Notes: generated by a model from the letters alone, not told the origin. Counted from the stretch's first letter, positions 31,296 through 40,510 are shown. The stretch: DNA of 43,855 bases from Clostridium sp. (GCA_023664385.1 JAMPFU010000025.1:1-43855); one strand, 5' to 3'. Numbers and translations are program-made.

Positions 31296-32045
31296 GAAAT
31301 CATCGTCGTCAACAAAATCCTCATCATCTTCATCCTCGCCGTACACATCAATGTCATCGTCGTAGTCATCCTCATCATCCTCTGCCACAGACTGGTTTCT
31401 TACAGTCTCCTGTGGTTTAGCAGCCGGTGACTCTGCAAATGCACTGTCAAGGTCATCATCCTGTGATGCATAGGTTTTATTTGTAGAAGCAGCAAGCAGA
31501 TTAATGTTTGCCTCCATCTCGCTTAGGTTTGTCTCAACAATATAGGTATCGTTTTCAAGGGACTCAATCAAGGTTCTGTAATTTTCCTTTTCAAGGTCAT
31601 GTATTTTATGGAAAATGTCACGCATTTCCGTAAGCTTATCCTTCGTGTAATACATAGCCCCAAGTCTGACCTCGTTTGCTTCCTCCGCTGCCTGATCGAC
31701 AATCTGCTGTGCCTGGTTTCTTGCCATTTCCAGTATTTCATTTGCCCTTACATTTGCAAGCTCAGTAATCTGATGCTGATCCACAAGACGGTTAGCCTCA
31801 TTGACCGATTCCGTTATGATTGCATCTGAACGAGTCCTCGCATCAGCAAGTATTGCTTCCTTGTTACGCATAATTTTTTTACATCTTTCAATTTCACTTG
31901 GAAGCTTAAGCTTAAGCTCATTAATCATAGACTCAAGCTCATCCTTATGGACAACAATCTTATTTTGTGAGAGCGGCTGATATTTACAGTTATCTATAAA
32001 TATCTCAATCTGCTCTATCATTTCTTCCACACCTTTTTTACCCAT
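31284..32045 (-). CDS. DivIVA-like/ATPase-subunit-like coiled-coil protein
   Basis: 253 aa. The N-terminal third contains IDNCKYQPLSQNKIVVHKDE, then a long uninterrupted coiled coil (about 45-200) with alanine-rich heptads (AEEANEVRLGAMYYTKDKL). It ends in a very acidic tail (DDDIDVYGEDEDDEDFVDDD). Similar proteins next to coaD in Clostridia are often annotated as vacuolar ATPase subunit-like or DivIVA-like. I see no catalytic motif, and a scaffold role in cell division or growth is inference. It has AGGAGG before ATG 32045. It follows coaD by 13 bp and overlaps the convergent ylbJ end by 12 bases. Confidence 0.65.
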   Translation of the reverse strand: MGKKGVEEMIEQIEIFIDNCKYQPLSQNKIVVHKDELESMINELKLKLPSEIERCKKIMRNKEAILADARTRSDAIITESVNEANRLVDQHQITELANVRANEILEMARNQAQQIVDQAAEEANEVRLGAMYYTKDKLTEMRDIFHKIHDLEKENYRTLIESLENDTYIVETNLSEMEANINLLAASTNKTYASQDDDLDSAFAESPAAKPQETVRNQSVAEDDEDDYDDDIDVYGEDEDDEDFVDDDDFLDD

Positions 32046-32058
32046 CTTATAGTTCCTC

Positions 32059-32541
32059 CTACAGTCCTTTCATCTTATCTATAAGCTTAGAAATCACACA
32101 ATCAGGTACAAAGTCACTGACGTCAACATCATATCTTGCATATTCCTTTACAACACTTGAGCTTAAGTAAGAATACTTTACACTAGTTGAAAGAAACACC
32201 GTATCCACATCAGGGGCAACCATTCGATTGCTTTGTGCCATCTGCATCTCGAGGTCGAAATCAGTCAACGCCCTTAGTCCCCTGATAATCACGTTAGTAT
32301 TTTTCTGTTTGACGAAATCAACAAGCAGACCTTCAAATGCCTCCACGGACACATTATCAAAACCTGATACTGCATCCTGCAACATTTTAACACGTTCTTC
32401 CAAAGAAAACAATGGTGTTTTTGAAGTATTATTTAAAACTCCTATAATTACATGGTCAAAAATAGCCGCTGACCTCTTTATTATATCAAAATGTCCAAGT
32501 GTAACCGGATCAAAGCTTCCGGGATAAATCGCCTTATTCAT
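32059..32541 (-). CDS. coaD: phosphopantetheine adenylyltransferase
   Basis: 160-aa enzyme that adenylates 4'-phosphopantetheine to dephospho-CoA. It has [18 protein letters not shown] with the T/HxGH motif (H17) and the family-specific [19 protein letters not shown] segment. The C-terminal [12 protein letters not shown] corresponds to the ISSSxVKE adenylate loop. Start ATG 32541 is within the rsmD end (eight-base overlap), with AAAGGG upstream. The open frame to 32568 is not used, since the protein then starts at the usual place. Confidence 0.97.
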   Translation of the reverse strand: MNKAIYPGSFDPVTLGHFDIIKRSAAIFDHVIIGVLNNTSKTPLFSLEERVKMLQDAVSGFDNVSVEAFEGLLVDFVKQKNTNVIIRGLRALTDFDLEMQMAQSNRMVAPDVDTVFLSTSVKYSYLSSSVVKEYARYDVDVSDFVPDCVISKLIDKMKGL

Positions 32542-33091
32542 GCTGCCCTTTCTTCCCAATAAACACATGCTTATTGGTTTTGTAAATTTTTTCCTTTATC
32601 ATATCATACCCCATGCTGTCAAGGTAATCAAAATCTTCATCCAGCCTTGCCTCAACAACGATAAGCGTATCGGTATCAAATGGTTTGCCTGAAAGTGCCG
32701 AAAGAACCGCTTTCTCCAAGCCCATACCATAAGGGGGATCCATAAAAATAATGTCATAGCTTACAATGGAAAGACCGTTTACAAAGCTTACTGCATCACG
32801 TCTTAAAACCGTTGCCCTATCGGAAAGTCTCGTAAATGCAAGGTTATCCTTTATACATGCTATGGCTTTTACATTCTGTTCAATAAACGTACAATCAGAT
32901 GCACCCCTGCTTAACGCCTCTATGCCGATACCGCCGCTTCCCGCAAACAAATCAAGAAAGCTGGCGCCGGGAACATCACTTGTAAGTATGTTAAAAAGGG
33001 TTTCCTTTATCCTGTCCGTTGTAGGTCTTGTGTCATTGCCCTCAATCGTTTTTAAATTTAACCTTCTTGCACTTCCGGCTATTACTCTCAT
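32534..33091 (-). CDS. rsmD: 16S rRNA (guanine966-N2)-methyltransferase
   Basis: 185-aa SAM-dependent enzyme that methylates G966 of 16S rRNA. The start [15 protein letters not shown] and the [16 protein letters not shown] segment are diagnostic. SAM motif I is [20 protein letters not shown], and the catalytic DPPYG is at 118-122. It overlaps coaD, forming the conserved rsmD-coaD pair. It has AAGGA before the ATG. It lies 25 bp after the GH5 gene on the same strand. Confidence 0.96.
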   Translation of the reverse strand: MRVIAGSARRLNLKTIEGNDTRPTTDRIKETLFNILTSDVPGASFLDLFAGSGGIGIEALSRGASDCTFIEQNVKAIACIKDNLAFTRLSDRATVLRRDAVSFVNGLSIVSYDIIFMDPPYGMGLEKAVLSALSGKPFDTDTLIVVEARLDEDFDYLDSMGYDMIKEKIYKTNKHVFIGKKGQHE

Positions 33092-33116
33092 TATACACTG
33101 TCCTTCCGCACCGTAA

Positions 33117-34697
33117 TTACTTGCCGCTCATCTGCTTTTTCAGCCATGTTCCGGTTTCAGACAATTCATCATCACTCCATCCGCTTGTCTTTGAACAGGA
33201 GGACTTTATCAGTGATGAAGTCTCGTCCTTATTTGAAACATTCCATGCCGCATATGACAGATTGTACTCCTCTATCAAATCAAACCATAAATCTGCCTGA
33301 TTATAATCGATTGCACCGTTACCTGACGCATCACATATGCTAAACTCACTTACAAATATTGGCAGACCGCTTGAAAGTGCAGTTGTTGCCTTATTCCTTA
33401 TATTGTCAGTATGGGTTGCCGCATAAAAATGGATTGCATACATGACATTATCATAGTCAAGTGGATCCTGTGCTGCTATGTCAACGTCCTGCGACCAATT
33501 AGGCGTTCCGACTATGATAATCGCGTCAGGGTCATTTTTCCTTATAATAGGTATAATTTCCTCAGCATAGGATTTTACCTCTGCCCACGACGTACCACCA
33601 TTTGGCTCGTTGCATATCTCATATATGATATTGTCATAATCCTTATATTTTGTAGTTATTTCCTCAAAAAATGCCTTCGCTTCTTCCTTGTATACATTCG
33701 GGTTAAGATCCTGAAGCACATGCCAGTCTATGATTACATACATGCCAAGCTCCGTTGCAGACTGCACGCCTGTATCAATCAGTCCCTTCAGCTTATTCTT
33801 GTCTCCGTCTGTACAATATCCTCCGTTTTCATGGGTATACATTGCAAGCCTTACAAGATTTGCACCCCATTCATCTCTGAAGGTCAAAAAAGCATCCTTG
33901 TTTACATAATCTGGAAACCATGAAAGTCCATGTGTGCTGACACCCTTAAGCTGATATTTATTTCCATTCTTGTCTACTATATCCGTACCCTTTACGCTTA
34001 ACTTTCCATGATTGTCATATGGCGTGCCGGTTTCAGGCTCCACAACCTCCTGCGGCTTTGTTTCCTCCGCCTCCTCTGTCGTAGTGTCCTCCTTAACGGG
34101 TGCGGACGTTCCCGAATAAAGCGCTCCACCTATGTATAGCTGTCCGTTACCGAGAAGTGTATCAATATCTGACTTGTTTGATACGACTACGATAACTCCA
34201 ATATCACCAACCTTAGATGATGCAGCAATAACGCCGTTGTACTCCACAGGCTTGATTTTTATTACATCACCCTCCATTGTACAATTACCATTCCAAAAGC
34301 TGTCAATGGCTGTTCCCGACGGCGCACTTATCTGAATTTCCCAATCCTTTTTTTCACTGCCGCTGTCATTTACAATCTGTGCGTCAATCTGTGCATAATA
34401 TTTTCCGCTGCCCTCCCAGCTATTTGTGGATTTAAGGACAACATAGCAGTCAGCCTTCTGTTCCTCATTTGCTTCAGTCGTTTCCTCCGTATCAGAAACT
34501 GTATCAGTTTCCGAAGCCGTCTCCACGGCTTCTGTAGATGCACCCTCCTCTGTCTTTTCCTCCTTGTCCTTTTTGCCCCCTGCAAAAAGAATAATACCCA
34601 GCGCTATTATCGCCACAGATAAAACTGCAATAACAGCGATGAGAATTTTATTTGTCTTTTTGCCATTTTCCGTCTTGTTTCCTGCTTCCTCACTCAT
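33117..34697 (-). CDS. membrane-anchored GH5 endoglucanase with CBM2-like domain
   Basis: 526 aa. A signal-anchor helix lies at 17-40 (ILIAVIAVLSVAIIALGIIL). A Thr/Glu-rich linker (43-80) is followed by a CBM2-like beta domain (84-196, with VEYNGVIAASSKVGDIGVIV), a second TTTEEAEET linker, and a GH5 catalytic domain (230-524). The acid/base E364 is in YEICNEPNG, and the nucleophile E451 is in PIFVSEFSIC. NLVRLAMYTHENGG and VIIDWHV are typical of GH5_2-like cellulases. It should hydrolyse beta-1,4-glucans at the cell surface. No dockerin or LPxTG is seen. Start ATG 34697 has GGAG upstream and overlaps the preceding gene by eight bases. It sits between recG and rsmD, which are usually close together. 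Confidence 0.92.
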   Translation of the reverse strand: MSEEAGNKTENGKKTNKILIAVIAVLSVAIIALGIILFAGGKKDKEEKTEEGASTEAVETASETDTVSDTEETTEANEEQKADCYVVLKSTNSWEGSGKYYAQIDAQIVNDSGSEKKDWEIQISAPSGTAIDSFWNGNCTMEGDVIKIKPVEYNGVIAASSKVGDIGVIVVVSNKSDIDTLLGNGQLYIGGALYSGTSAPVKEDTTTEEAEETKPQEVVEPETGTPYDNHGKLSVKGTDIVDKNGNKYQLKGVSTHGLSWFPDYVNKDAFLTFRDEWGANLVRLAMYTHENGGYCTDGDKNKLKGLIDTGVQSATELGMYVIIDWHVLQDLNPNVYKEEAKAFFEEITTKYKDYDNIIYEICNEPNGGTSWAEVKSYAEEIIPIIRKNDPDAIIIVGTPNWSQDVDIAAQDPLDYDNVMYAIHFYAATHTDNIRNKATTALSSGLPIFVSEFSICDASGNGAIDYNQADLWFDLIEEYNLSYAAWNVSNKDETSSLIKSSCSKTSGWSDDELSETGTWLKKQMSGK

Positions 34698-35190
34698 TTG
34701 CCTTCTCCTTTCCTTTTGAAACATTTTCCTGTAAATACAGGTACAGCTTATATAAATCGACCTCGTCGTATTTTCTTCCCTTTGCCCTGTCTGATTCAAT
34801 GTAATACTTCTTTTTTCCCGTGTCAATAACAATATGAAACGCCAGCAGCGTCTTTTCATTTTGTCCGAAATACATCGGCTTTATATCAATGCTTTTTATG
34901 CTCTCCTGTTTAACGTCAAAGCTTCTCTTTTTATCCTTATAGGAAATTCGTTCTTCTGTTATTGCAAGCTCTCCTTGTCCCTCATATATGCCCTTTGGGT
35001 CTGCCACGATAAGAAGAACAAATGCAATGCCCGCAAGCAGTGCAAAAACACCAACAATATTTCTTATAAGCACTGTTTCCACATATGCCTGCATGATTGT
35101 ATTGGCAAGCCCAAAAAATATTATTGCGGCGACAAGGCTTAAAAATATCCCCCGCCGCCATGAGGTAATATAACCGACTTCTGCTTTCAT
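34690..35190 (-). CDS. two-helix membrane protein with PH-like domain (166 aa)
   Basis: I do not recognise a named family. Two membrane helices lie at about 12-36 (GIFLSLVAAIIFFGLANTIM) and 42-62 (NIVGVFALLAGIAFVLLIV). A cytoplasmic beta-rich domain follows (ELAITEERISYKDKKRSFDV, IKSIDIKPMYFG, TLLAFHIVIDTGKKKYYIES), reminiscent of the PH-like domain in YcxB/DUF304 proteins. It has a basic C-terminal tail. It has AGGAGG before ATG 35190. Its stop overlaps the start of the GH5 gene by eight bases, so the two are translationally linked. A role in assembly or sensing with the glucanase is possible but unproven. Confidence 0.65.
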   Translation of the reverse strand: MKAEVGYITSWRRGIFLSLVAAIIFFGLANTIMQAYVETVLIRNIVGVFALLAGIAFVLLIVADPKGIYEGQGELAITEERISYKDKKRSFDVKQESIKSIDIKPMYFGQNEKTLLAFHIVIDTGKKKYYIESDRAKGRKYDEVDLYKLYLYLQENVSKGKEKANE

Positions 35191-35199
35191 AAATGCCTC

Positions 35200-37263
35200 C
35201 TAAAGTACTGTGCTGTTATCCATAAAGTGTCCCGCCTCCTCGCCATCGAGAAGCGTTATTCCGTATTTACTCCATACCTCCTGTGCAAGCTTCAGCATAT
35301 CCGCATGGTTGTATATATCTGCAAGTGAAAAAAGCACATCACCACTCTGTCTTATGCCAAAGAAATCTCCCGGTCCCCGGAGCTTTAAATCCTCATTTGC
35401 AATAAAAAATCCATCATTTGAGTTTTCAAGAACCTTGAGCCTTTCCTGTGATTCCCTTGACTCTTTTCCATCAATAAAAATACAGTAGGACTGCTTTTTG
35501 CCCCTTCCGACACGTCCTCTAAGCTGATGAAGCTGTGCAAGTCCAAAACGCTCTGCATTTTCAACCATCATAACAGTTGCATTCGGATTGTTGATGCCAA
35601 CCTCAATAACGGTTGTAGATACAAGAACATCTATGTCCCCCTTGAGGAAGCGTTCCATAATGTCATTTTTTTCATCAGCCTTCATCTGTCCGTGGAGCAT
35701 TTCAACCCTGACACTGTTTCCAAGTGCCTGTTTTAGTGTATCAGTATAATCTGTTACATTTGTAACGTCAAGTGTTTCGCTTTCAGAAACCATAGGACAT
35801 ATCACATATGCCTGTCCTCCTTCTTTTACCTGCGAGGCAATAAATTTGTGTGCCGTCTGCCTATAGCCTGTACCCACAACACAGTTTTTAATTGGTTTTC
35901 TTCCCTTTGGGAGCTGGGAAATAACCGATATATCCAAATCTGCATACATGATAATTGCAAGCGTTCTTGGGATAGGTGTTGCACTCATAACAAGAACATG
36001 TGGAAATGTCCCCTTATTTGCTAACTTTCTCCTTTGTTCTACGCCAAATCTGTGCTGCTCATCCGTAATAACAAGCCCCAAATTATGAAATTCCACCTTA
36101 TCCTCAATCAGCGCATGTGTTCCAATGATAATATCTGTCAGTCCATGGCTTATATTTTCATATATTCGTCTTTTATCCTTTAAGGAGGTAGAGCCTACAA
36201 GACATTCCACCCTTATTCCATATTGCCGAAAGGTATTTGAAAGCTCCTCAAAGTGCTGCTTGGCAAGCACCTCTGTAGGCACCATCAATGTTCCCTGCCA
36301 GCCTGCCCTGACACATGCAAAAAGCGCTGCCTCGGCAACAACCGTCTTACCTGAACCGACATCTCCCTGAACGAGACGGTTCATGACATTTTCACTTCCC
36401 ATATCCTTTAGTATATCGTCTATTGCCTCTGCCTGTCCCTTTGTAAGCTGATACGGCAGTGCCTCCACAAACTCTGCAACTGATTTTCCCTGCACGATTT
36501 TGTGAAGGTTCTCCTGCTTTATATTCTCAATGCGAAGTCTTCCCATGTCTGCCAAAAACTTATAAAATTCATCAAAGGCAAGCCTCTTTATAGCATTTCT
36601 GAGAGCCTCCTCATTTTCAGGATAATGTACCGTCTCATAGGCTGTGGAAAGCTTTTCCAAATGATAGCTGCTCCTTATCTCATCAGGCATATAATCATGA
36701 ATTTGCCCTATAAGCCCCCTGACAGAGGCTATCGCCTTCATGACCGTTTTATTTGACAAACCCTGCGTCAGCGGATAAACGGGCTGCATAACCCTTCTCA
36801 TACCCTGATAGACCTCAGGTCTGTAATATTCAGGCATATCCATGACACGCATATTATTTTTTATTTTAATTGTACCGACAAAAACATATGTATCTCCCTT
36901 GTGCAGTACATTTTTTAAAAAAGGGGAATTGAACCATGTGATTTTTAAGGTGCCCGTAGAATCCTTTACGGTTATATTTGTAAGCTTCAGGCTTCTCACT
37001 GTCCTTGTGTCAACATAGGACGATATTACAGCCAATACGGCTGTCCTCTCACCCGGTTTGGTTTCTGCTATGTCAACAGTTTCATCATAGGTCAGATAAT
37101 TTCTCGGAAACGTATGTATAAGGTCATTTACCGTAGCAACCTTAATACGCTTAAAGGCTGCTGCGGTTTTGTCCCCTATTCCTTTTATGGTTGTAATATC
37201 ATCATTCAAATTCATGTTATTTACCATAGATACCACACCATGAATGATATGTGTATCACTCAT
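35200..37263 (-). CDS. recG: ATP-dependent DNA helicase RecG
   Basis: 687-aa branch-migration helicase that rescues stalled forks. The N-terminal wedge begins ITTIKGIGDKTAAAFKRI, with PRNYLTYDE after it. The helicase core has Walker A GDVGSGKT (about 299-306), the box DEQHRFGVEQR, motif III VMSATPIPRTLA and C-terminal motifs VSTTVIEVGINNPNA and QLRGRVGRGKKQSYC. The start is uncertain. ATG 37263 adds about 17 residues compared with usual RecG, and ATG 37227 or 37215 would give the family start, but none has a good ribosome site. Confidence 0.96.
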   Translation of the reverse strand: MSDTHIIHGVVSMVNNMNLNDDITTIKGIGDKTAAAFKRIKVATVNDLIHTFPRNYLTYDETVDIAETKPGERTAVLAVISSYVDTRTVRSLKLTNITVKDSTGTLKITWFNSPFLKNVLHKGDTYVFVGTIKIKNNMRVMDMPEYYRPEVYQGMRRVMQPVYPLTQGLSNKTVMKAIASVRGLIGQIHDYMPDEIRSSYHLEKLSTAYETVHYPENEEALRNAIKRLAFDEFYKFLADMGRLRIENIKQENLHKIVQGKSVAEFVEALPYQLTKGQAEAIDDILKDMGSENVMNRLVQGDVGSGKTVVAEAALFACVRAGWQGTLMVPTEVLAKQHFEELSNTFRQYGIRVECLVGSTSLKDKRRIYENISHGLTDIIIGTHALIEDKVEFHNLGLVITDEQHRFGVEQRRKLANKGTFPHVLVMSATPIPRTLAIIMYADLDISVISQLPKGRKPIKNCVVGTGYRQTAHKFIASQVKEGGQAYVICPMVSESETLDVTNVTDYTDTLKQALGNSVRVEMLHGQMKADEKNDIMERFLKGDIDVLVSTTVIEVGINNPNATVMMVENAERFGLAQLHQLRGRVGRGKKQSYCIFIDGKESRESQERLKVLENSNDGFFIANEDLKLRGPGDFFGIRQSGDVLFSLADIYNHADMLKLAQEVWSKYGITLLDGEEAGHFMDNSTVL

Positions 37264-37332
37264 AGTGTGCGTTTTCTCTACAATGAATATAATTTATAGT
37301 CCATGCCAGCCTGCGAATGGTATCATGATTGC

Positions 37333-39006
37333 CTACTCTACCGATATGATATAATAATATACCGGCTGGTCGCCTGCATGGAATTCCATCTCATAATCAG
37401 AAAATTCTTCCTCTAATGCCTTATGCATTTTTTCTGCATCCTCCGCCGTCACGTCGCTTCCGTAATATACGCTTAAAAGCTCTGCGTCTTCGTCAGACAT
37501 TTCCCGTATCAGTTCCTTTACAACCTCAGTAATGTCTGTTCCCACGGATTTGATGCCGTCGTCATCAATTCCCATATAGTCGCCGGTTTTTATTTCTTTT
37601 CCGTCAATTGACGTATCTCTCACTGCATAGGTTACCTGTCCTGAGCTGATTTCTGACATTGCTTCCTTCATGGCAGCCTCATTATCCGACACATCAGCCT
37701 CACTGTCAAAGCCAATCATTGCGCTGATACCCTGCGGTATGGTCTTAGATGGGATAACAACAATCTTCTTTTCCTTTTCAATGTCAGCCGCCTGATTTGC
37801 GGCAAGGATTATATTTTTGTTGTTCGGCATTACAAATACCGTGTCAGCATTTACCTTTGAAACCGCCTCAAGCACATCCTCCGTGCTTGGATTCATGGTT
37901 TGTCCGCCTTCTATTACATAGTCTACGCCCAAATCCTTGAATATCTGATTTAAGCCCTCGCCCACAGAAACAGCAACGAAACCATACGGCTTTTTCGGCT
38001 CATCCTTTCGCTCCTCAGCCTGCTCTCTCTGCTTTGCAATTTCCCTGTCCTGCTCCATGATGACCTTTTCACGATGCTCCTCACGCATGTTATCAATCTT
38101 CATGCTTGTAAGCTGTCCGTATTCAAGACCCTTTTCAAATGCAAGCCCCGGATGATTGGTATGCACATGTACCTTTACAATCTCATCATCGGAAACCACA
38201 ACAAGCGAATCACCTATGGAGGTAAGATATGCCTTAAACGCTTTTTCCGTATCCATATTAAACTCTTTTTCAAGAAGTATGATAAACTCGGTGCAATAAC
38301 CAAATTTAATGTGTGAGGTATCTATATCCTCAGAGCTTACGCTTGCAGCCTTCTTCACAGGTGCAGCAACCACCTCAGGAGCAGTTTCCTTGCCTATGAT
38401 TGCATTGTAAGCACCCTTTAAAAATTCCATAAGTCCCTGTCCGCCGGAATCTACAACGCCCGCCTCCTTAAGCACAGGAAGCAAGTCAGGGGTACCGGCA
38501 AGTACCTCATCGCCACATTCTATCACTTCCTCACAGAATTTTTCCATGCTTACCTTCTGCTCCGCAAGCTCACATGCCTTTCTTGCAACGCCCTTGGCAA
38601 CAGTAAGTATGGTTCCCTCCTTCGGCTTCATAACAGCCTTATATGCAGTGTCAACGCCACGTACAAAGCCATCAGCAAGAACCGTTATCGTAATCGTCTT
38701 TTTATCCTTTATCTCCTTGCAAAAGCCTCTTAAAAGCTGTGATAAAATAACACCTGAATTTCCTCTTGCACCACGGAGTGAACCGCTGGACATTACCTTT
38801 GAAAGCTCTTCTATGGTAGGATTTTCAAGAGCAGCAACCTCCTTTGCCGCCGCCATGATTGTAAGCGACATATTTGAGCCTGTATCGCCGTCTGGAACGG
38901 GAAATACATTAAGCTCGTTGATATAGTCCTTATTTTTTTCCAAATTGTATGCACCAGCTAAAAATGCTTTTTTGAGAAGCTGTGCATCCATAATCTCAAT
39001 TGCCAC
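37333..39006 (-). CDS. DAK2/DegV-type fatty acid kinase FakA-like protein
   Basis: 557 aa. The N-terminal DhaL (DAK2) kinase domain carries the metal/phosphate motif NVFPVPDGDTGSNMSLT (D39, D41) and SGSLRGARGNSGVILSQLLRG. The middle domain contains GYCTEFIILLEKEFNM and VVVSDDEIVKVHVHTNHPG. The C-terminal domain resembles DegV (VIEGGQTMNPSTEDVLEAV, VFVMPNNKNIILAA). This is the YloV/FakA architecture, which phosphorylates fatty acids held by FakB proteins. Start is GTG 39006 behind AGGAGG. It follows the Asp23 gene by 15 bp, in the rpmB-yloU-yloV-recG order known from Bacillus. Confidence 0.9.
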   Translation of the reverse strand: MAIEIMDAQLLKKAFLAGAYNLEKNKDYINELNVFPVPDGDTGSNMSLTIMAAAKEVAALENPTIEELSKVMSSGSLRGARGNSGVILSQLLRGFCKEIKDKKTITITVLADGFVRGVDTAYKAVMKPKEGTILTVAKGVARKACELAEQKVSMEKFCEEVIECGDEVLAGTPDLLPVLKEAGVVDSGGQGLMEFLKGAYNAIIGKETAPEVVAAPVKKAASVSSEDIDTSHIKFGYCTEFIILLEKEFNMDTEKAFKAYLTSIGDSLVVVSDDEIVKVHVHTNHPGLAFEKGLEYGQLTSMKIDNMREEHREKVIMEQDREIAKQREQAEERKDEPKKPYGFVAVSVGEGLNQIFKDLGVDYVIEGGQTMNPSTEDVLEAVSKVNADTVFVMPNNKNIILAANQAADIEKEKKIVVIPSKTIPQGISAMIGFDSEADVSDNEAAMKEAMSEISSGQVTYAVRDTSIDGKEIKTGDYMGIDDDGIKSVGTDITEVVKELIREMSDEDAELLSVYYGSDVTAEDAEKMHKALEEEFSDYEMEFHAGDQPVYYYIISVE

Positions 39007-39021
39007 TTTTTAATCCTCCTG

Positions 39022-39381
39022 TTAATCTATAACCCTTACACCCTCAACGAAGATGTTAATATTTTTCACCTTAAGACTTGTCATTTCCTCCACAGAATAT
39101 TTTACCGTATTGATAAGGTTATCACATACTGTAGAAATGCTTACACCATATGCCACTATAATATGGAAATTAATTGATAAATTGTTTTCCTCATCAACAA
39201 TTACATTTACGCCCTTGCTTACGCTGTCCCCCTTTAAAAGCTTTGCAATTCCATCCCTGACACTTATGGTAGCCATTCCGACGATTCCAAAGCAGCCAAG
39301 CGCCGCATGTCCCGCATATTGGGCAATTACTTCATTTTCTATAATAACATTTCCATACTCATTTGAAATACAGCCTTTCAT
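39022..39381 (-). CDS. Asp23/Gls24 family protein (YloU-like)
   Basis: 119-aa Asp23-fold protein: GNVIIENEVIAQYAGHAALG, then FGIVGMATISVRDGI, then the strand INFHIIVAYGVSISTVCDNL and VKNINIFVEGVRVID. YloU-type members stand beside FakA in many Firmicutes, and the function is linked to envelope homeostasis but is not defined. It has AAGGAGG before ATG 39381. Promoter TTGATA-17-TATAAT (39478-39450), divergent from rpmB. Confidence 0.9.
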   Translation of the reverse strand: MKGCISNEYGNVIIENEVIAQYAGHAALGCFGIVGMATISVRDGIAKLLKGDSVSKGVNVIVDEENNLSINFHIIVAYGVSISTVCDNLINTVKYSVEEMTSLKVKNINIFVEGVRVID

Positions 39382-39449
39382 AGATATTGCCTCCTTATTA
39401 TATAGTTTTTAGGGCAAATATAACCAAATCTGCCACAATATTATTACTA

Positions 39450-39478
39450 ATTATACCCATTTAGCTTATGTTTATCAA
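39450..39478 (-). promoter_or_regulatory. promoter of the Asp23-FakA-recG operon
   Basis: On the minus strand, -35 TTGATA (39478-39473) and consensus -10 TATAAT (39455-39450), 17-bp spacer. The rest of the gap 39480-39568 is T-rich homopolymer-like sequence with no other feature seen. Confidence 0.65.
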
Positions 39479-39568
39479 GACTTACTTGCAGTTGGTTTCC
39501 TATTTCTTTCCAAAAACCCATCATTGCATTAACAATTTTTTATTTTTTTTATTTTTTTTAAATTCTTC

Positions 39569-39597
39569 TTGCATATTGTAGCTTTTTTTGTTAGAAT
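39569..39597 (+). promoter_or_regulatory. rpmB promoter (TTGCAT-17-TAGAAT)
   Basis: The -35 TTGCAT (39569-39574) and -10 TAGAAT (39592-39597), 17-bp spacer. The T/A-rich tract just upstream (39530-39561) could act as an UP element. Confidence 0.6.
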
Positions 39598-39664
39598 ATG
39601 CGTGTTGCAAATTTGCGAGGGTATTTAAGGTCGCAGTTTAATAGGTATCAAGGAGGTGCTAACA

Positions 39665-39850
39665 GTGGCAAAGTGCAGTATTTGTGAAAAAAGTGTTCAT
39701 TTTGGAAACAATGTGAGCCATTCTCATAGAAGATCAAACAGAATTTGGAAGTCTAACATCAAGTCGGTTAAGGCTGTCGTTGACGGATCTCCAAAGAAGA
39801 TTTATGTTTGTACAAATTGCTTAAAGTCAGGAAAAGTTGTAAGAGCTTAA
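39665..39850 (+). CDS. rpmB: 50S ribosomal protein L28
   Basis: 61-aa zinc-ribbon L28. It has two CxxC pairs (CSICEKSVHFG and YVCTNCLKSGKV) with the conserved SHSHRRSNRIWKSNI between them. Start is GTG 39665 after AAGGAGG; the ATG at 39656 lies before the ribosome site spacing and is rejected. The zinc-binding form (C+ type) is seen here. It has its own promoter and terminator. Confidence 0.96.
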   Translation: MAKCSICEKSVHFGNNVSHSHRRSNRIWKSNIKSVKAVVDGSPKKIYVCTNCLKSGKVVRA

Positions 39851-39863
39851 TACTGATTTATTT

Positions 39864-39889
39864 TGGACTGTCGTGCGGCAGTCCTTTTT
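39864..39889 (+). terminator. terminator of rpmB
   Basis: Arms GGACTG (39864-39869) and CAGTCC (39878-39883), followed by TTTTTT. Confidence 0.8.
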
Positions 39890-39937
39890 TACGTTTTGCC
39901 AATTTTTAAATTTCAACTATCTATAGAGGAGTTTACC

Positions 39938-40429
39938 ATGAACATTTTAATAAGAGAATTTACTGCTTCTGATATAGAGGAAGCTGCGTCCATATGGAAT
40001 AATGTTGTTGCTGACGGCGTTGCATTCCCACAGCTTGATTTGTTAGATGAGGAAACGGGACTTGATTTTTTCATGCAGCAGTCCTTTACCGGTATTGCTT
40101 ATAACGAAGAAAATAATCAAATTATGGGGCTTTATATTTTACATCCAAATAATGTAGGAAGATGCGGACACATATGCAATGCAAGCTATGCTGTAGCAAA
40201 AAATATGCGTGGACATCACATTGGGGAAGCGCTTGTCAGACATTGCATGGCAAAAGCCCTTACGCTTGGATTTAAAATACTACAGTTTAACGCTGTCGTA
40301 AGTACAAATTCTGCAGCACTGTCCCTCTATGAAAAGCTTGGGTTTACTAAACTTGGCGTTATCCCCGGCGGTTTTCTTATGAAGGACGGGCACTATGAGG
40401 ACATTATTCCCCACTACATTGTTCTGTAA
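39938..40429 (+). CDS. GNAT family N-acetyltransferase
   Basis: 163-aa GNAT protein. It begins NILIREFTASDIEEAASIWN. The acetyl-CoA site shows in ASYAVAKNMRGHHIGEALV, and NSAALSLYEKLGFTKLG is the usual C-terminal helix-strand. The closing KDGHYEDIIPHYIVL recalls RimI/phosphinothricin-type members that act on small molecules. The substrate is unknown. AGAGGAG lies before ATG 39938; an earlier ATG at 39863 falls inside the rpmB terminator and is rejected. It precedes a riboswitch-controlled operon but has no part in it that I can see. Confidence 0.85.
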   Translation: MNILIREFTASDIEEAASIWNNVVADGVAFPQLDLLDEETGLDFFMQQSFTGIAYNEENNQIMGLYILHPNNVGRCGHICNASYAVAKNMRGHHIGEALVRHCMAKALTLGFKILQFNAVVSTNSAALSLYEKLGFTKLGVIPGGFLMKDGHYEDIIPHYIVL

Positions 40430-40480
40430 GATCGCTTATTGAGATATTTTATCATTAGGGGATAAATTGTAAATTTTTTC

Positions 40481-40510
40481 TTGACAATCCCCAAAAAGTC
40501 ATGTTAGTTT
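40481..40510 (+). promoter_or_regulatory. promoter of the riboswitch-ABC operon
   Basis: Consensus -35 TTGACA (40481-40486) and an extended -10, TG-T-TAGTTT (-10 at 40505-40510), 18-bp spacer. The -10 is weak. Transcription would start just before the aptamer. Confidence 0.5.

Noticed and set aside
33411-33923. 170-codon plus-strand frame
   Set aside because: Antisense to the GH5 catalytic domain, no ribosome site or promoter.
39863-39937. N-terminal extension of the GNAT gene to 39863
   Set aside because: This ATG lies inside the rpmB terminator hairpin. AGAGGAG marks the ATG at 39938.
40448-40466. TTTATC/GATAAA inverted repeat after the GNAT gene
   Set aside because: Too short and AT-rich, with no directly adjoining T-tract, to call a terminator.
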